The translations under genes were made by a program, and so were the position numbers. This document shows positions 11,461 to 25,295 of a stretch of 64,000 nt of DNA, piece by piece (the stretch's first letter is position 1; every line of letters starts with the position of its first letter). Source of the stretch: Platynereis dumerilii (taxonomy: Eukaryota > Annelida > Polychaeta > Phyllodocida > Nereididae); NCBI GenBank assembly GCA_026936325.1, contig JAPTHN010000004.1, positions 27,087,910 through 27,151,909 on the forward strand, given 5' to 3'. The notes under the pieces were generated by a model. It had not been told where the DNA came from. It saw only the letters and a program-made list of their open reading frames with translations, and ran no database searches.

Positions 11461-12560
11461 AAGACTTGATGATTTTTTAAATCATGAGACGTCGTCAAGG
11501 CCTCAACCGCATTTCAATCTTTCATTTGTGAAATTAAAAAGTTGTAGTGAGTTTGGTTGTGTCATGAAAAAGCTATTTATAGCTCAGTTTCCTGACCCAG
11601 TCTGTGACGTCATGTCTCTTCACTAATTCAGCCTCGTTTTGATACTGCAGCTGGACAGGCAGGAATTCTGTTCTTAAAACCATGGTAACACAGTAATGAG
11701 GGTGATATAAAGTCTGGAATCAACCTTGAGTTCTCTATACCAATCAGTAGTGCCTACCTACTGCCAAAAATCGCCTTGTTTTTCTGACAATAGATGTCCT
11801 TTAAGTCAACCAAATGAGATATTGATGAGATTATCTGGAAAAAATAGCGATGACCTGACTTACAAACTATGTTTTAAAATAATTGGTATTCATATGGCCT
11901 GCAATTGTATTTTGGTGAAGTATTGATGGAGCTTTTATAGCAAAGGGGTGTGCCACTCAAATTCATGTTGAACCAGTCAGCTCGTTATTTCCAAATGGGG
12001 ATAAAAGAGGGAAACAAAGTATTTATAATGCAAAGTCCAAAATTTACAGTTACGTAAGTAACTACTATCATACTTTTAAAAAAATTGCATGTTTAGTATG
12101 AAGAATTAACAACACCATTAAATTCATGCCAAATGTACTGCGGAGGAAGTATAAAGCCATTAATGATATATAAATGACACAGCCATGAAATTCGCAAAGC
12201 ACTTATATGTTTTTGTAGGACTTATACAATTACCATAACTTTCATTTTTATTTCATATTCAATGTATGAAAGGCAATTATGTATATAGGGAAATTAGGAT
12301 AGATAGACAAATAGAGAGACAGAGAGAAAATTAATACAGAATAAAAAGATAAAAATAGATTAAAACACAGGCTGCGCAGCAGCAAACCTTCTGGGAATAA
12401 CACCATTAGAAGATTACAATTACACCATAAAGTTGGTGTGTTTACCAAATTGCATATTGGTATGCAATAATGTAGTGGTTGTTTCATGCATGTGCAAAGT
12501 ATAGGTTATGAGCTTTCATTTGAAAACCAATAAACATAATGCTGTTACATTTTTCTCAAG
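11461..12560. other. No gene seen
   Basis: AT-rich non-coding sequence between the LINE and the satellite array. A CRE-like GACGTCA lies at about 11606. No supported open frame. Confidence 0.4.
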
Positions 12561-12564
12561 TTTT

Positions 12565-13308
12565 TCCTATCATTCAAAAAGTGTTCAATACACGTGAAAA
12601 AGCATTGCTAAATTGTATAGGTGATATGTGTGGAAAATGACATTGCTGTATATGCAATAGTGGGCAAGTTTTGGCTCCAATATGAAAGAAATTATTTCTA
12701 ATATTTTTTCTCAATATTACCAAATTTATAGAATATCTATCAGTCGGACCATGAAAAGGCACAACTAGACCATATAAGGCATATATGTGTACAAAACTTC
12801 ATCCTTTTACATGCAATAGTGATCGAGTCTTGGGCAGGAAACAAAAAATAAATTATTATAATTTTTGTCAATATTTAAAAAGTATACAAAAATTACCATC
12901 AGACCTTTCAAAATGTACAACTAGGCTATGTGTGTACCAAACTTTATCCATGTACGTGCAATAGTGATGGAATCCTAACCAAAAAACAAAAAAATATCTA
13001 TTTTTATACTTTTTAAAATTTTTGCAAAAAGTATAGAATATCTATCAATGAGACCATCAAAAGGCACAACTAGACCATATATGCCACATATTTACCATAT
13101 TTCATCCACGCACATGCAAAAGTGACTGTGTCAAGGGCCGGAAACGAACAAAAATTGTTTTATATATTTTTTATCATGTATTTCAAAAAGTATGTAATAT
13201 CTAACCATCAGACCATCAAAAGGCACAACTAGACCACACAGGCTATATGTATAGCATAGTTCATCGATATACATTCAATAGAGGCCGAGTGCTGGCCCAG
13301 AAACGATC
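12565..13308. repeat. Tandem satellite, about 155-bp unit, five diverged copies
   Basis: Successive units share the order CAAAAAGTAT, then CCATCAAAAGGCACAACTAG, then a TTCATCCA-like stretch, then TGCAATAGTGA and GGAAACAAAAA. The anchor AAGGCACAACTAG or a variant falls at about 12756, 12912, 13060 and 13219, a spacing of 148-159 bp. An earlier, more degenerate unit begins near 12575. Divergence between copies is high, so the array is old. It stops abruptly where LINE-like coding sequence begins near 13310. Confidence 0.85.
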
Positions 13309-13311
13309 TAT

Positions 13312-13969
13312 CCACCCGCTGCCCGCCCGTCAACAACCACAACTGGGTCCGCAAACTCATGGAGCAACACCAGGACCTGAAAAGGACCATCCAGAAGAAA
13401 ATTCGACAGGCCTATCAGAAATATGTGGAAGGCATCATCACTTCTTGCTCTTCCATCAGTTGGGACACAGCGCGGCTCCGGAGAACCATGACTTTTTAAA
13501 TTATTTAATCAGGAAGAATGAAAGTAGCGAGGAGTCACCCTAGGCTGCCGGCTTTAATTGTTTCAGCTTTTTTTTCTACTGTAGGTCTGTTGGTCTACTG
13601 TAGGTCTGCTTGAAAGACATCATCACACCGCTAGAAGAAGACACAAGAACAGGCAAGAAGAGATTCCGGACATACATCAAGTGCATGAGAACCGACAGCA
13701 CAAGCGTTGGTGTACTGAAAGAAAGGAAAAAAACCTGATGGAAGTGGAAGAGGAAGCAGATGTGCTGACAAGACAATTCCAGGGAGTATTAACCCGAGAG
13801 ACTCCTATCCCAAATGCAGAAACCAGAAGACGCCAGAGTCATCCTGATGCACATGCGCTACAGATCACGGAACCAGGTGTTAAGAAGCTGCTGAAGAAGT
13901 TGAAGACCAACAACTCAGCAGGCCCTGCTTCCATCAGAACCATAGTTCCAATCAAGAGTTTTACCATGG
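13312..13969 (+). mobile_element. Decayed jockey/CR1-type LINE fragment
   Basis: Two blocks recall the linker between endonuclease and reverse transcriptase of jockey/CR1-type LINEs. The first (13312-13495) reads NHNWVRKLM and then KRTIQKKIRQAYQKYVEGII. The second (about 13603-13950) contains FRTYIKCMRTDSTSVGVLKE, then ADVLTRQFQGVLT and KKLKTNNSAGPASI, matching the family patterns FWxYIKSxRxDSxGVxPLK, ILNxQFxSVFT and NKAxGPDxIP. About 110 unrelated bases separate the blocks and the second has a frameshift near the A-run at 13727-13733. Both ends are truncated and no palm motifs remain. It is dead; the clade call is tentative. Confidence 0.65.
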
Positions 13970-13999
13970 TTACTAATCAATTAATTTTTTGTCTGTAAT

Positions 14000-14620
14000 G
14001 TTTTGTAACTCTATTCTATGATGGATCATGCGAAGATTTCTACAATACAATGTAGCAAAATTTGCACTGTATTATTTTTGTGCATGCCAATTGCAACAAA
14101 TTGTAACATTTTTAGAGCCACATTATTTTCGAATTCGAATAACAAGCCAATTGTTCGCTTTAAAGTGTAAACAAGTGAAACATAATGCACTGAAGAACCC
14201 ATACTTATATGAATTTTGGACATTCTGGAAAAGTTCATTTTATCTAAAATAATAATATAACTATGTCACTAAAACAGAAATAAGCTATTACATAGATGGT
14301 CTAAATCGTTTAGTCAAAATTGTCAAAAATGGCTCAATCGGGAAAACAGTATTGCTTGTACCAAGCACAGGCAGAACAGGATTGCTTCACATATAAAACA
14401 GGAATGCTTCAAGCTACACAATGTTAAGAAATACCCCCAACAGAAGTTATTCAGTTCGTGAGTGCCCAGAATAAATATATTCATTTCACTATAACTGAGA
14501 AGGGAATTATTTATTTTAAAAACCTCCAACCCCCCCCCCTCCACTTTTAATATCTGATGCTGTGAAGATCATGTTGCATCAATGCCAATTGACCTCTCAC
14601 ACAGAAACTAACATGACTGT
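14000..14620. other. No gene seen
   Basis: AT-rich; short overlapping frames on both strands without domain support; a C11 homopolymer near 14529. Confidence 0.4.
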
Positions 14621-14623
14621 GTG

Positions 14624-15514
14624 TAGGGGGGAGCGGGGCACAGTGAGACACGTAGTTTCAGGTTCCTACCTTTTGCAGGTTTGGAGAAATTTTGAGTTAT
14701 GTCCATGCTCGTTAATTGTCTCACTGTGCCCCGGGGGCAGGGCACAGTGAGACAGCAGGCGGGGCACAGTGAGACGGGGCATCTGCTGCCATAACCACGG
14801 ATCCTCAGGAACTACGGAATTGTTCTATCAATTGTTGCTACACAAACTACTGTGCTCTAATAAAAGCAGCTGGCTAGGTGATTTTTTAGGTCCTTTTTTT
14901 GAGCATGTTTTGAAAAGTCATCGCACAGGCCACATGCACGACTTATTTAACCTGCTGCACCTGTTACATACTTGTCAAAATTCTTTCTGATGCATCCCGT
15001 CGGATATAACTCACTAAAATCAATAGTTTACAGCAGGCATTTTGTTTTTTATAGTGAATTATGAGCTATGCATTACATTCAGGTCTTTTGGAGCATCATT
15101 TGTCATGTCTCACGATGCCCCACCTCAAACTGTCTCACTGTGCCCCACACAGCTTTCATTATAAAATCTTTGAATCCTGGGGACCGAATGCCTGCATTGT
15201 GGATCATCATCTCACTAAACTAAGACAAATAATCAAGGTTTGAATCCCTGGCAACTGATTTGCATTATACCATTTTTCATGGGAATTATAACAAAAATTC
15301 ATTTAGCAAAATTATATACTTATACTGGTTAAAAACCAAAATATTGAAATTCCGCTCTCGATATGCTGAATAGGCATTCAGGATATAGGATAGTATCTCA
15401 CTTACCTACTTTCTGTACTATACAAAAGAGGGTTGATCTGTAAACAGTACCAGTTAGACGCTACAGGATCTGTCTCACTGTGCTTGCCGTCTCACTGTAC
15501 CCCACTCTCCCCTA
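14624..15514. mobile_element. Non-autonomous TIR element 2, core GGGGCACAGTGAGAC
   Basis: The ends are inverted: TAGGGGGGAGCGGGGCACAG at 14624 against the inverse of a block ending CTCTCCCCTA at 15514 (four mismatches over 26). The core GGGGCACAGTGAGAC recurs at 14635, 14739 and 14761 (+) and at 14718, 15107, 15132, 15471 and 15489 (-). No transposase frame. The design matches element 1, with a related but distinct core. Confidence 0.75.
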
Positions 15515-15689
15515 TTTATCCATAATGGACAAATTGGACATTAATATCAATTATGTCACATTTTATTCTGTTGGATCATGAACAAAATTTAATGTTGACC
15601 TTCCGCACTCCAAAATCATGTCAGACAGCAAATCATCTCAGCTTTGTCAGTTTGGGGGCCGACCAGACAGTAGTTGGGGGTGGGGAACA

Positions 15690-15880
15690 AACTTTCACTT
15701 CCTTCTTGATGCGTCCGCGAACAATTTTTTTTTACATGTGCTTTCACATGCGACAAACTTTTCTTTCGCAATTTAAACATTACCGTACACCAGCTACAGG
15801 TGGAAACAAACTTTTTAATCTATTTTAATGTGCTGAACAAACTCTATTTCTCAGTGCCGAGTGCGAAACAAACTTTTGTC
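15690..15880. repeat. Irregular repeats of (G/A)ACAAACTTTT
   Basis: The block ACAAACTTTT or a one- to two-base variant appears five times between about 15689 and 15876, spaced roughly 40 bp. An 18-base C run follows at 15912-15929. Class unknown. Confidence 0.4.
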
Positions 15881-16273
15881 ACCAAGGATATATAACCCTC
15901 CTGGGGGGCCTCCCCCCCCCCCCCCCCCCAAGATCATCTGGTGCGGGCTTACAGGTGAATAACATCTGTACATGTATCGAGCTACACATCATATTTGCCT
16001 GATATGAACTGAACAGCTGTAGAAAGTTGTCAAGTCTGATAAGGAACTTTTTCAACCATGAAAAGAACAGTATGGTCATGTTTTATTCAGATTTCAGGCT
16101 CGAGTCCTTTTTTTATAGGTGATTCAGTCCTAGAGTGTATTCAACGAAGTCCTTTTAAAAGTTTGATTGACCCAAAATTAACAAAATTGATGTCTGGTGA
16201 TTCTCTAAAGACTCTGGAATAAAAAAAACCCACAAAAACCAAGGAAATGCCACATCTAACAGCTAAGCAGTGC

Positions 16274-16548
16274 TAGAGGTGCCGGAACGAATCGCGGGCG
16301 ACAGGGGCGGTCAGACCAAAAAGGGCAAATCGTATGCGCGTTGATTTCGCGTGACAAAATTTAAATAGAGAGTCAATGGTAATTTGAATATATATATACT
16401 TCCTAATTCGTGCCTTAATATTAGAAAATAAGGCCTAATAATGTTTTTTTCTTTAAGATCTAGAGGGCACCCTTACCCCCCCCTGCCCCCTTGGACAAGG
16501 GCAGGAGGGGCAATTGCCCTCCCTGCCCCCCCTGTTCCGGCACCCCTG
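16274..16548. mobile_element. hAT-like MITE, copy 1 (275 bp)
   Basis: The left end TAGAGGTGCCGGAAC and right end GTTCCGGCACCCCTG are inverted, and the element is flanked by a perfect 8-bp direct repeat AGCAGTGC (16266-16273 and 16549-16556). Eight-base duplications with CAGRG-like termini are the hAT hallmark. The same sequence occurs at 47985-48248. No coding capacity. Confidence 0.85.
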
Positions 16549-16556
16549 AGCAGTGC

Positions 16557-17480
16557 ATCATTGAATGCTAGGCCACAGCAGGAAGTGTCAGGACAATCAA
16601 AGGCCAGCAAGACCCAAGTTTAACACCCCAAACAGGATTATTCTGCTGCACCTGCAGGACGTTTTCTGGCCTGCATATGCAACTGAAATTGTGCATGTGT
16701 ATTTCTATCTTTATTGTGTAATTTGGACTGGGCCAGCAGACCCCGAGTGCTAGTACGCATATTTTCCAAAATTTGCAGTTATGGCTTTTCTATTAAAAAA
16801 AAAAGAATTACTGAAAGGTGTTTAAACTCCTCCCAAATGACTTGTTATTGAACCCAAGGAACCTAAACTGTAAACCTGTTACAAAGGAAGTCCTTAGTTA
16901 CATGTATCTTCTAAATACAATTGAGAAACAAATTTGCTGTAGACACAGGATGAAGTTTATCCAGCTGGTAGGTGCCTCGCATGATGAAATTGTTCATATC
17001 CATTGGAAAAGCCATGGATTTTTGAAAACAAGGTTAGAATCACTAGAAGGCTCAGCCAGGAATTATGCATGAGCTATCAATACACACTCGTAAGATCGAT
17101 ATGCGGGGCTATAATTCAGCCAACTGTCATAAAAATCAGAGTAGGAATCTCAAGTTAACCCAAAGGGGGACTTATTTTTGTTGAACTGTTTATTTATTGT
17201 GTGTGCGTAGATACACAGACATCAAAATTCTTATGATTCTGGAGCGGCTTGCACTTCGACCCTAAAGGCCTCTGACAAAGCTTCTAAACATTGGGGCTTT
17301 AGCTCCCCTCCCAAACTTTCATTTCTATAGTGACGCCACAAGTAACAATCCATTAAAACCAATTTTATTAGCATGTCTAAGACAAATGGATGCCACTTTG
17401 TATTTCTATACCAAGAGCTACATCTGGTTTGAGGTCTTCGATAATGGGGGGGGGGGGCAGGATGCGGAGGGGGAGGTTGG
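16557..17480. other. No gene seen
   Basis: Non-coding; an open frame at 16818-17072 has no recognisable domain. Confidence 0.4.
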
Positions 17481-17695
17481 CTACACTGTAAAATTTGAAA
17501 TTTTGAGTAGGCTTAAATTATTGAGTGAGATGCTTGCACAACTCCTTTGAGCTAGCATAGCTTGTTGTATTAAGATATGATAATCTGTCCATTATAGTTA
17601 ATAACCAACAAGCTATGTTGGCTCAAAGGAATTGTGCAACCATTTCACTCAATCATTTAATTGCGCTGACTCAAAATTTAAATTTTACATTGTAG
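17481..17695. mobile_element. Foldback MITE, copy 1 (ACTGTAAAATTTGAAATTTT ends)
   Basis: Nearly the whole 215 bp pairs with itself. The left arm runs CTACACTGTAAAATTTGAAA, then GAGTGAGATG and TTGCACAACTCCTTTGAGC; the right arm is the inverse and ends TTTTACATTGTAG. Two more copies lie at 48535-48742 and 48910-49119. Confidence 0.85.
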
Positions 17696-17750
17696 TAAAT
17701 CTTGGCACAGGCAAGAAATTTTGCAGTGCTCAACTTGTAATCCACACACC

Positions 17751-18576
17751 TTACAGTCCTTGTCATACTTACGTGGAATCTCAAGTTTTTTTTTCTATGC
17801 TGTTGAACTGTGATGTCAGAGATGACTCTATTCTAGCATTGCAATATATGTAAATTAACTACAAGCTGTGATGTCATTTCAAACTGGGTCAGATTCCCCA
17901 GCTTCTAGCCAATGTTGATCCTCCTGAACTGAGCATCACAGTTTCAACACAGTGTCAGAGTAAGAGTTTTATCAGGGATAGCCCCTACAACTACGTCATC
18001 ACAGCTTGATAGCCAATGGGCTGACCGTAAACTACGTCATCACAGTTCAAACATTGATATATTGAAGGAAGCATTACATTTTTGATCCCAATGATTTATC
18101 ACAGCAATCACCAGTCTAATCCTACCAAATGGCAGCTTGGTGAGCATTCACAGTAGACAACTGTTGTAATCCCCACAGAGTTGTTTGATAAATCTACAGA
18201 CTTGCTAACTTACAACTTTAAACTTTGATGGAAGTTGGTATAAACAGAAGGCTTTGACATTTGTTTGTAAACACATGGCTTATGTTATGTATATTTGTTC
18301 TGGCAGCCCATTGGCTGAGAGGCTGTGATGTCAAACTTCCATGGGTTTTCCCAGACCCAATTTATACTCTGACACTGAGTTGAAACTGTGATGCTCAGTT
18401 TGGTGGATTCGCATTGGTTAGAAGCTGGGGAATCTGACCCATTTTGAAATGACATCACAGCTTGTAGTTAATTTACATATATTGCAATGCTAGAATAGAG
18501 TCATCTCTGACATCACAGTTCAACAGCATAGAAAAGAAAACTTGAGATTCCATGTAAATATGACAAGGACTGTAAA
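17751..18576. mobile_element. Long-TIR element (arms about 218 bp)
   Basis: The left arm (17751-17968) begins TTACAGTCCTTGTCATACTT and the right arm (about 18362-18576) is its inverse, ending AAGGACTGTAA. The arms agree over nearly their whole length, including GATGTCAGAGATGACTC and CTACAAGCTGTGATGTCATT. The central 390 bp is unique. A solo arm of the same family is at 52808-52929. No open reading frame of note. Confidence 0.85.
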
Positions 18577-18730
18577 TATTTTCCCTTATAATACAATGTC
18601 TTCTCAACTCACCTGATGAGAATCCAAACTGGTTCTTTGACATTGACTAGATAGCAAATCATGACCCATTCAAATATAGTTTCAAGCAGCATTCAAGGCA
18701 CTAAATGTTCAATAATCATGCCCTACTGTT

Positions 18731-19182
18731 AGGGGTCGGCCATTTACTCTTCGGTGTTGGGAGGGCGGGGGGCTCGGACTTTTATTTGTAAATAGATAAT
18801 TTCTTACTTAGTTTTGGTGTAAATAAATTTTTTTTTTAATGCAATTTTGAAATAAATAATAATTTCTGTTGGGGGCTTTTCTTAACAGGGTGACTGGTGG
18901 TGTTTTGGACGACGAATGCTCAAAATCAATAATTACTCACCATTACCCTTGCAGATGATTTCATATTTGTAGACTAAAGGACTGAATGTGATTTTTTTCT
19001 TGGACATGTTATTATCCTATGGGGAAAAGTGATGTCATAATTTTTTTGATGTCACTTTTTACTATTGAACACATGTCCCAGAAAAAAAAATCTTGTTCAT
19101 CCCTTATGTCTACATTAAATAAATGATTTCTCGATCGAAGGTAATTTTCAAGCCTCCCCTTAAAATTAAATGGTCAACCCCT
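18731..19182. mobile_element. MITE with AGGGGTYGRCCATTTAAT inverted ends
   Basis: AGGGGTCGGCCATTTACT at 18731 is inverted as ATTAAATGGTCAACCCCT ending at 19182 (three mismatches over 18). A solo-like end lies at 7652, and a direct-oriented GGTGACCATTTGATATC lies at 19254. No clear target-site duplication, so the superfamily is open. Confidence 0.6.
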
Positions 19183-19990
19183 CATAAATGCCTCCTAAAC
19201 CAGCCCTGCAATGGGAGGATGTTTATTTGAGGGACTCAGGGAGGCCTCTTGGAGGTGACCATTTGATATCAAGGGGCTTTAAAATATGATAATAAACTCG
19301 TGATCTTTTTAGACTAATTAAATTCTTTTTGGCCCATCTTGAGTATTTGTCTGAACTGGAATATATTACTCTTATTAATATTTACTAGCATTTACCCGTG
19401 ATAGGGGATATGTGGAAAAATGGCTGTCTGACCGGTATATAGTGTAAGTATGCAAGGGTTGCCTCACAAAATGTGTGAGTGAGGTCATATATAAAAAGTG
19501 GAAGTCATACAGAAAGCCCCATTGATTTTTGGGTTATCCTTCATATTGCAATTACGGTATGTAGAAATAGCAAAGAAGAAGTGCTTTGGCATGAATGGTG
19601 GTGGTTTTGTGGGAGAACCAAAGTCTTGTGGAGAAATCAATTTAGTGTATTTAAAAACAGTTGTTGTCCATAATTCCATCGTGACACATGTTTCCAGTTC
19701 TCAGGGAATGAATTTGCTGTGTTGTGAAGAGTTAGAAGAACATTTAATCTAAGGAAAGTAAGGTACAGTTGTCTTGGTTACTGTATGATAGAATGGTATA
19801 CTGTAAGTCATTGTAATATATTTGTAGAGGTCTGGGAAAAATAGTAATGGTTTGAATTTAGAGATAAAAATGTTTTGTAAATTGTACTTTAGAATGAAGG
19901 TCCTTCAATGAAAACAGCAATCCAATGAAGGTGACACTTCAATGGGCAATCAAATTTAATAAATGACAGTTAGTGAAACAGCTGAAAGGC
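19183..19990. other. No gene seen
   Basis: Overlapping frames on both strands at 19479-19752 are unusually long for this AT content but show no known motif, no splice-site context and no homologous second copy here. Confidence 0.35.
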
Positions 19991-19992
19991 AA

Positions 19993-20378
19993 TGAATATT
20001 ATTATTATTATTATATACAAAATTTATATAGCGCCAGTAATAGCTTCAAAAAAGTTCTCTATGGCACTTCACAAAAGAGATTATAAAATATAAATAGAAT
20101 GTAAATATATTAAAATCAATTGAAAAAACATTAAAATCATCTTATAAATAGTCCATAAAAGCGTCTTTAAAAAGGTAAGCTTTAAGTTGTCTCTTAAATT
20201 GATCTAGACTGTCAATTTCTTTCAAATGCTCAGGAAAACTGTTCCACAAAGTAGCTGCTGCATGCCTGAAAGACCGGGGATCATAAGTTGCTGTGCGAAC
20301 TTTAGGGACAATCAATAATGACTGGTCGCTTGATCGTAGATTTCTTGGAGACTGGCGGACATCAAATAGGGTCCAATG
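19993..20378 (-). mobile_element. 3' end of a CR1/L2-type LINE
   Basis: The minus strand encodes the last 78 or so residues of a CR1/L2-type ORF2, with stop at 20142-20144. The order is RNLRSSDQSLLIVPKVRTAT, RSFRHAAATLWNSFPEHLKE, then IDSLDQFKRQLKAYLF, matching the family pattern in which a RSF..AAP.LWN.LP block precedes a FK..LKTYLF block. The 3' UTR carries TATATAGCGCC and ends in an ATT-type microsatellite tail (19996-20015). The frame meets a stop upstream of about 20372, so the copy is 5'-truncated. Confidence 0.75.
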
Positions 20379-20379
20379 A

Positions 20380-21215
20380 TTAAATTATATGTACCTTCTT
20401 TACTTGACAGTAAAAATAAAATCAGATATAGAGCTGTGCAGACAGCATACACAGAAAATATCATGATCCTGTGTATTGCAGCAGAAGAATGAGGCCTACT
20501 GGGAGGGCGGAAATTCTCTCGCTGGAAAACGCATCATTGAGGTATCATAAAAGATATAAGACTAATAAAGTGTTGTTTGGCAGTTATGGATAGATAAAAT
20601 TATAATGCATCTGCAGGGCTATGTTAAAATAGACGAAAATTAAGTTTTAAGATAGAAATAAAGGGAAATCCATGAGCATGATGAGGTGACGTCATGTATC
20701 CCAGGTTCCATATTAATATATTAGATTTGGAACTTCAGAATTAAGTAAAACTGACGTTAATTTTTAAACCGAAAACACTCGTGATTGATATGTCACTGTG
20801 ATAATTACATGAATAATTTCTATTTTTTTGCCGTTAAAGAAATGAAAGCCGTCATGACTGATCAAGAGTATCATTGTGATAACTGGAGGATCGCATGAAT
20901 GAATATCTGTGTTTTATTAGAACTAGTACTTTGCCAATACAATTTTCTCAGAAAAGATCATCAGCTCATAATGTACAATAAACTGTCCTATAACAGTAGC
21001 TGTGTATCTGAAATAACTATTTTAAGCCTGGATCGGGAAAGTCCTATTTAAATGAAAGCCATAGAGTGGTCACGTGACTATATGACATTGGCAGTATAGT
21101 GAAAAAAAAATCTCTTTTATTTTGTGACATTCAATTACTCTGCATTTTAGCTATTATCACGAGAAAGGCAACAATATTTGATACAATGTGGCCCATTTAG
21201 TCACTGGAGTATGTT
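20380..21215. other. No gene seen
   Basis: AT-rich non-coding sequence with a CRE-like GTGACGTCAT at about 20687. Nothing else supported. Confidence 0.4.
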
Positions 21216-21217
21216 TT

Positions 21218-21536
21218 AGTGAGTGCATTATCGGATGCTATCATTTTGTGAAATACGACTATTCAAATTTCATGCATGGAGTCAGCTACTTTGTTGTTAC
21301 AACAGTTTAAATAGACATGAATCGCTTGGGCAACTTACTACCTGGCATTTTGACTGTATCTAATCAGTTGATATAAATTTATGAGTGAGCTATTTAGTAC
21401 TATCATTTTTTGAAACACAGCTCAGCACATTTTACACTAGGAGTGCTACATTCCTTTTACGGTACTTTTAATATGTCTGAGTCGCTTGGACATCCTACCA
21501 TCTGGCATTTTGACTTTATCTGATTGGTTGATCATA
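21218..21536. repeat. Diverged tandem duplication, about 160-bp unit
   Basis: The block GAATCGCTTGGGCAACTTAC...CTGGCATTTTGACTGTATCT (from about 21317) recurs as GAGTCGCTTGGACATCCTAC...CTGGCATTTTGACTTTATCT (from about 21478). The preceding GTGAG...TATCATTTTNTGAAA segments also align. Two units, clearly diverged. Confidence 0.65.
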
Positions 21537-21620
21537 ATTAGTTCTAATGTTTAACACCTGGCCACTGAGAAAATTATCAATAAGTTAGAAAAAAAGACAT
21601 TATCATTGAGTACTGATGTA

Positions 21621-23710
<2,090 letters not shown>

Positions 23711-23811
23711 CTTTCATTTTGTTATCTCCATATCACATACTTACTAGGTGAATACTACAAGAGATCACTGATCCAAACTACACAGTTTTGATTACTGCTG
23801 ACCTGTGGACA

Positions 23812-23827
23812 ATGGAGAAGGCACAAG
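23812..23827 (+). CDS. Candidate first coding exon of the Ig receptor gene
   Basis: ATGGAGAAGGCACAAG is followed at once by the strong donor GTAAGT, and the ATG sits in a favourable context (ACAATGG). The exon would encode MEKAQ plus one base. That phase matches the acceptor at 45968 exactly and gives MEKAQ joined to a hydrophobic signal core. The objections are the 22 kb intron this implies, and that a 16-base exon match can arise by chance. The alternative is that translation starts at an unspliced ATG at 45920. The 5' UTR would begin within about 100 bp of the end of TIR element 3, so that element may contribute promoter sequence. No TATA box is visible. Confidence 0.4.
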
Positions 23828-24220
23828 GTAAGTGTTAAAACGTGTGATATTTTGTTTTCTGCTACATTGTGTGTACACTGTGTATGGGAAAATATCCCTG
23901 TTATGTTCCAATGCCACTATTGTAAATTTGTTTGTTTTTGTTGAGTTTTTCTTATCATGTCTTTAACTATCTTTTCTTTCTCACTTGCTCCTGTTTCCGT
24001 TATCTTTTACTCTTTCTGTTTTTTTTTTCTTTCCTTATCTTGTAAGATTGAAGCACTGTGTTTGTACCATTCAGGCCTGCACTGTAAAAAAGAAATGTTG
24101 AATTTACAGTCAAATGGCTGTGTAAGCATAGTTTTTGGCCAACTGTTAATTTCACTGTTTTCAACAGTTACAAATGTGTTACAGCCTTTCACTTTGATAA
24201 AGAAAAAATGAGGACCAGTT

Positions 24221-24506
24221 CACTGTGAAAAATGCACTTCGTGACTCATAATAGCTGATGAAGTGTCATCTTCTCTACTTTCAACATGGGAAACATACAG
24301 GTTGTTAGATTAGTCATGATCAAGGGAAGGCCATTTGACTTGTCATAACTGATTTTGGATTGAAAATCAGATGCATAATCCTTTCGTTTGGCTGTCATGA
24401 CCAACAAGAGGGATAAGTTTCCTTAAATCAAATTAACATTGCAAGTATAGGGCATGATCTGACAAATCATCTGTAAGACGACACACGAAGTGCCATTTTC
24501 ACAGTG
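24221..24506. mobile_element. MITE with CACTGTGAAAAATGCACTTC ends (286 bp)
   Basis: The left end CACTGTGAAAAATGCACTTC and its continuation GTG are inverted at 24484-24506 (CACGAAGTGCCATTTTCACA plus GTG). Twenty-one of 23 bases pair. No target duplication was recognised. Confidence 0.6.
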
Positions 24507-25295
24507 CAACAGTACACTCTTTTTTGAATTTCGGTATCAAAGTGAAACGCTGTATTAAGGAAACAAACACAATCACGTACACTATGAAATTTAGATTGCA
24601 AAAGTGTCATGATATTTGTAGCATTGGACAAGGCAATTAACTAGTACTGGTTATTAACCACGGGAGCGGGAATATTTGATTTATCACCGGAGGGCTTTTT
24701 TTATTGTATTTCTTCATCTTATTTTCTTGAGAACTTGCATCAATGCATCTGCCCAGGGGACAGGATCCCCCCCCCCAGAAAAAAAAGGGGAAACAGTGAA
24801 ATTGCAGTTAAAGAGTCAAACAATTTCACCAAAATAATAATTTAGCATTAAAAGTAACTGAAAAGCAATAGTTATGTACAGAGAGTTTACATTTGATATG
24901 GTGATTTACCATTGGTAACAACCTATGACTGCATAACATCTGGATAATGAAATTCAGGCAAGTATGCCCTTTGTTGGGGGTATGGCAGAATCCATGCTTT
25001 TTGTGAAACAAATAATCAAATGAAGTCAGGTAGAGATGGTTTTGGTGACATGTATACTGTATAGGAATTTTGAATTATTTTGAGGCCTCAAATTACTTAG
25101 GATTATAACAGACATGCATTTAAGCACCACGTTTTTCATGAAACTTTTTTTGGTGTCTGAATGTTATTTTAGAGTGTTGGGAGACCTGAAAATATAGCAA
25201 TGCAGTGTATGATTGGCAGGTATTGATGGTTATAAGGACAAACAGCCAGAAAATTAACCAAAAAGACAGCCAGAAAATGGACAGGACATGAAGGG

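Noticed and set aside
19479-19752. Overlapping frames on both strands that could be a small gene or exon
   Set aside because: No known domain and no acceptor or donor in phase; both strands being open suggests composition rather than selection.
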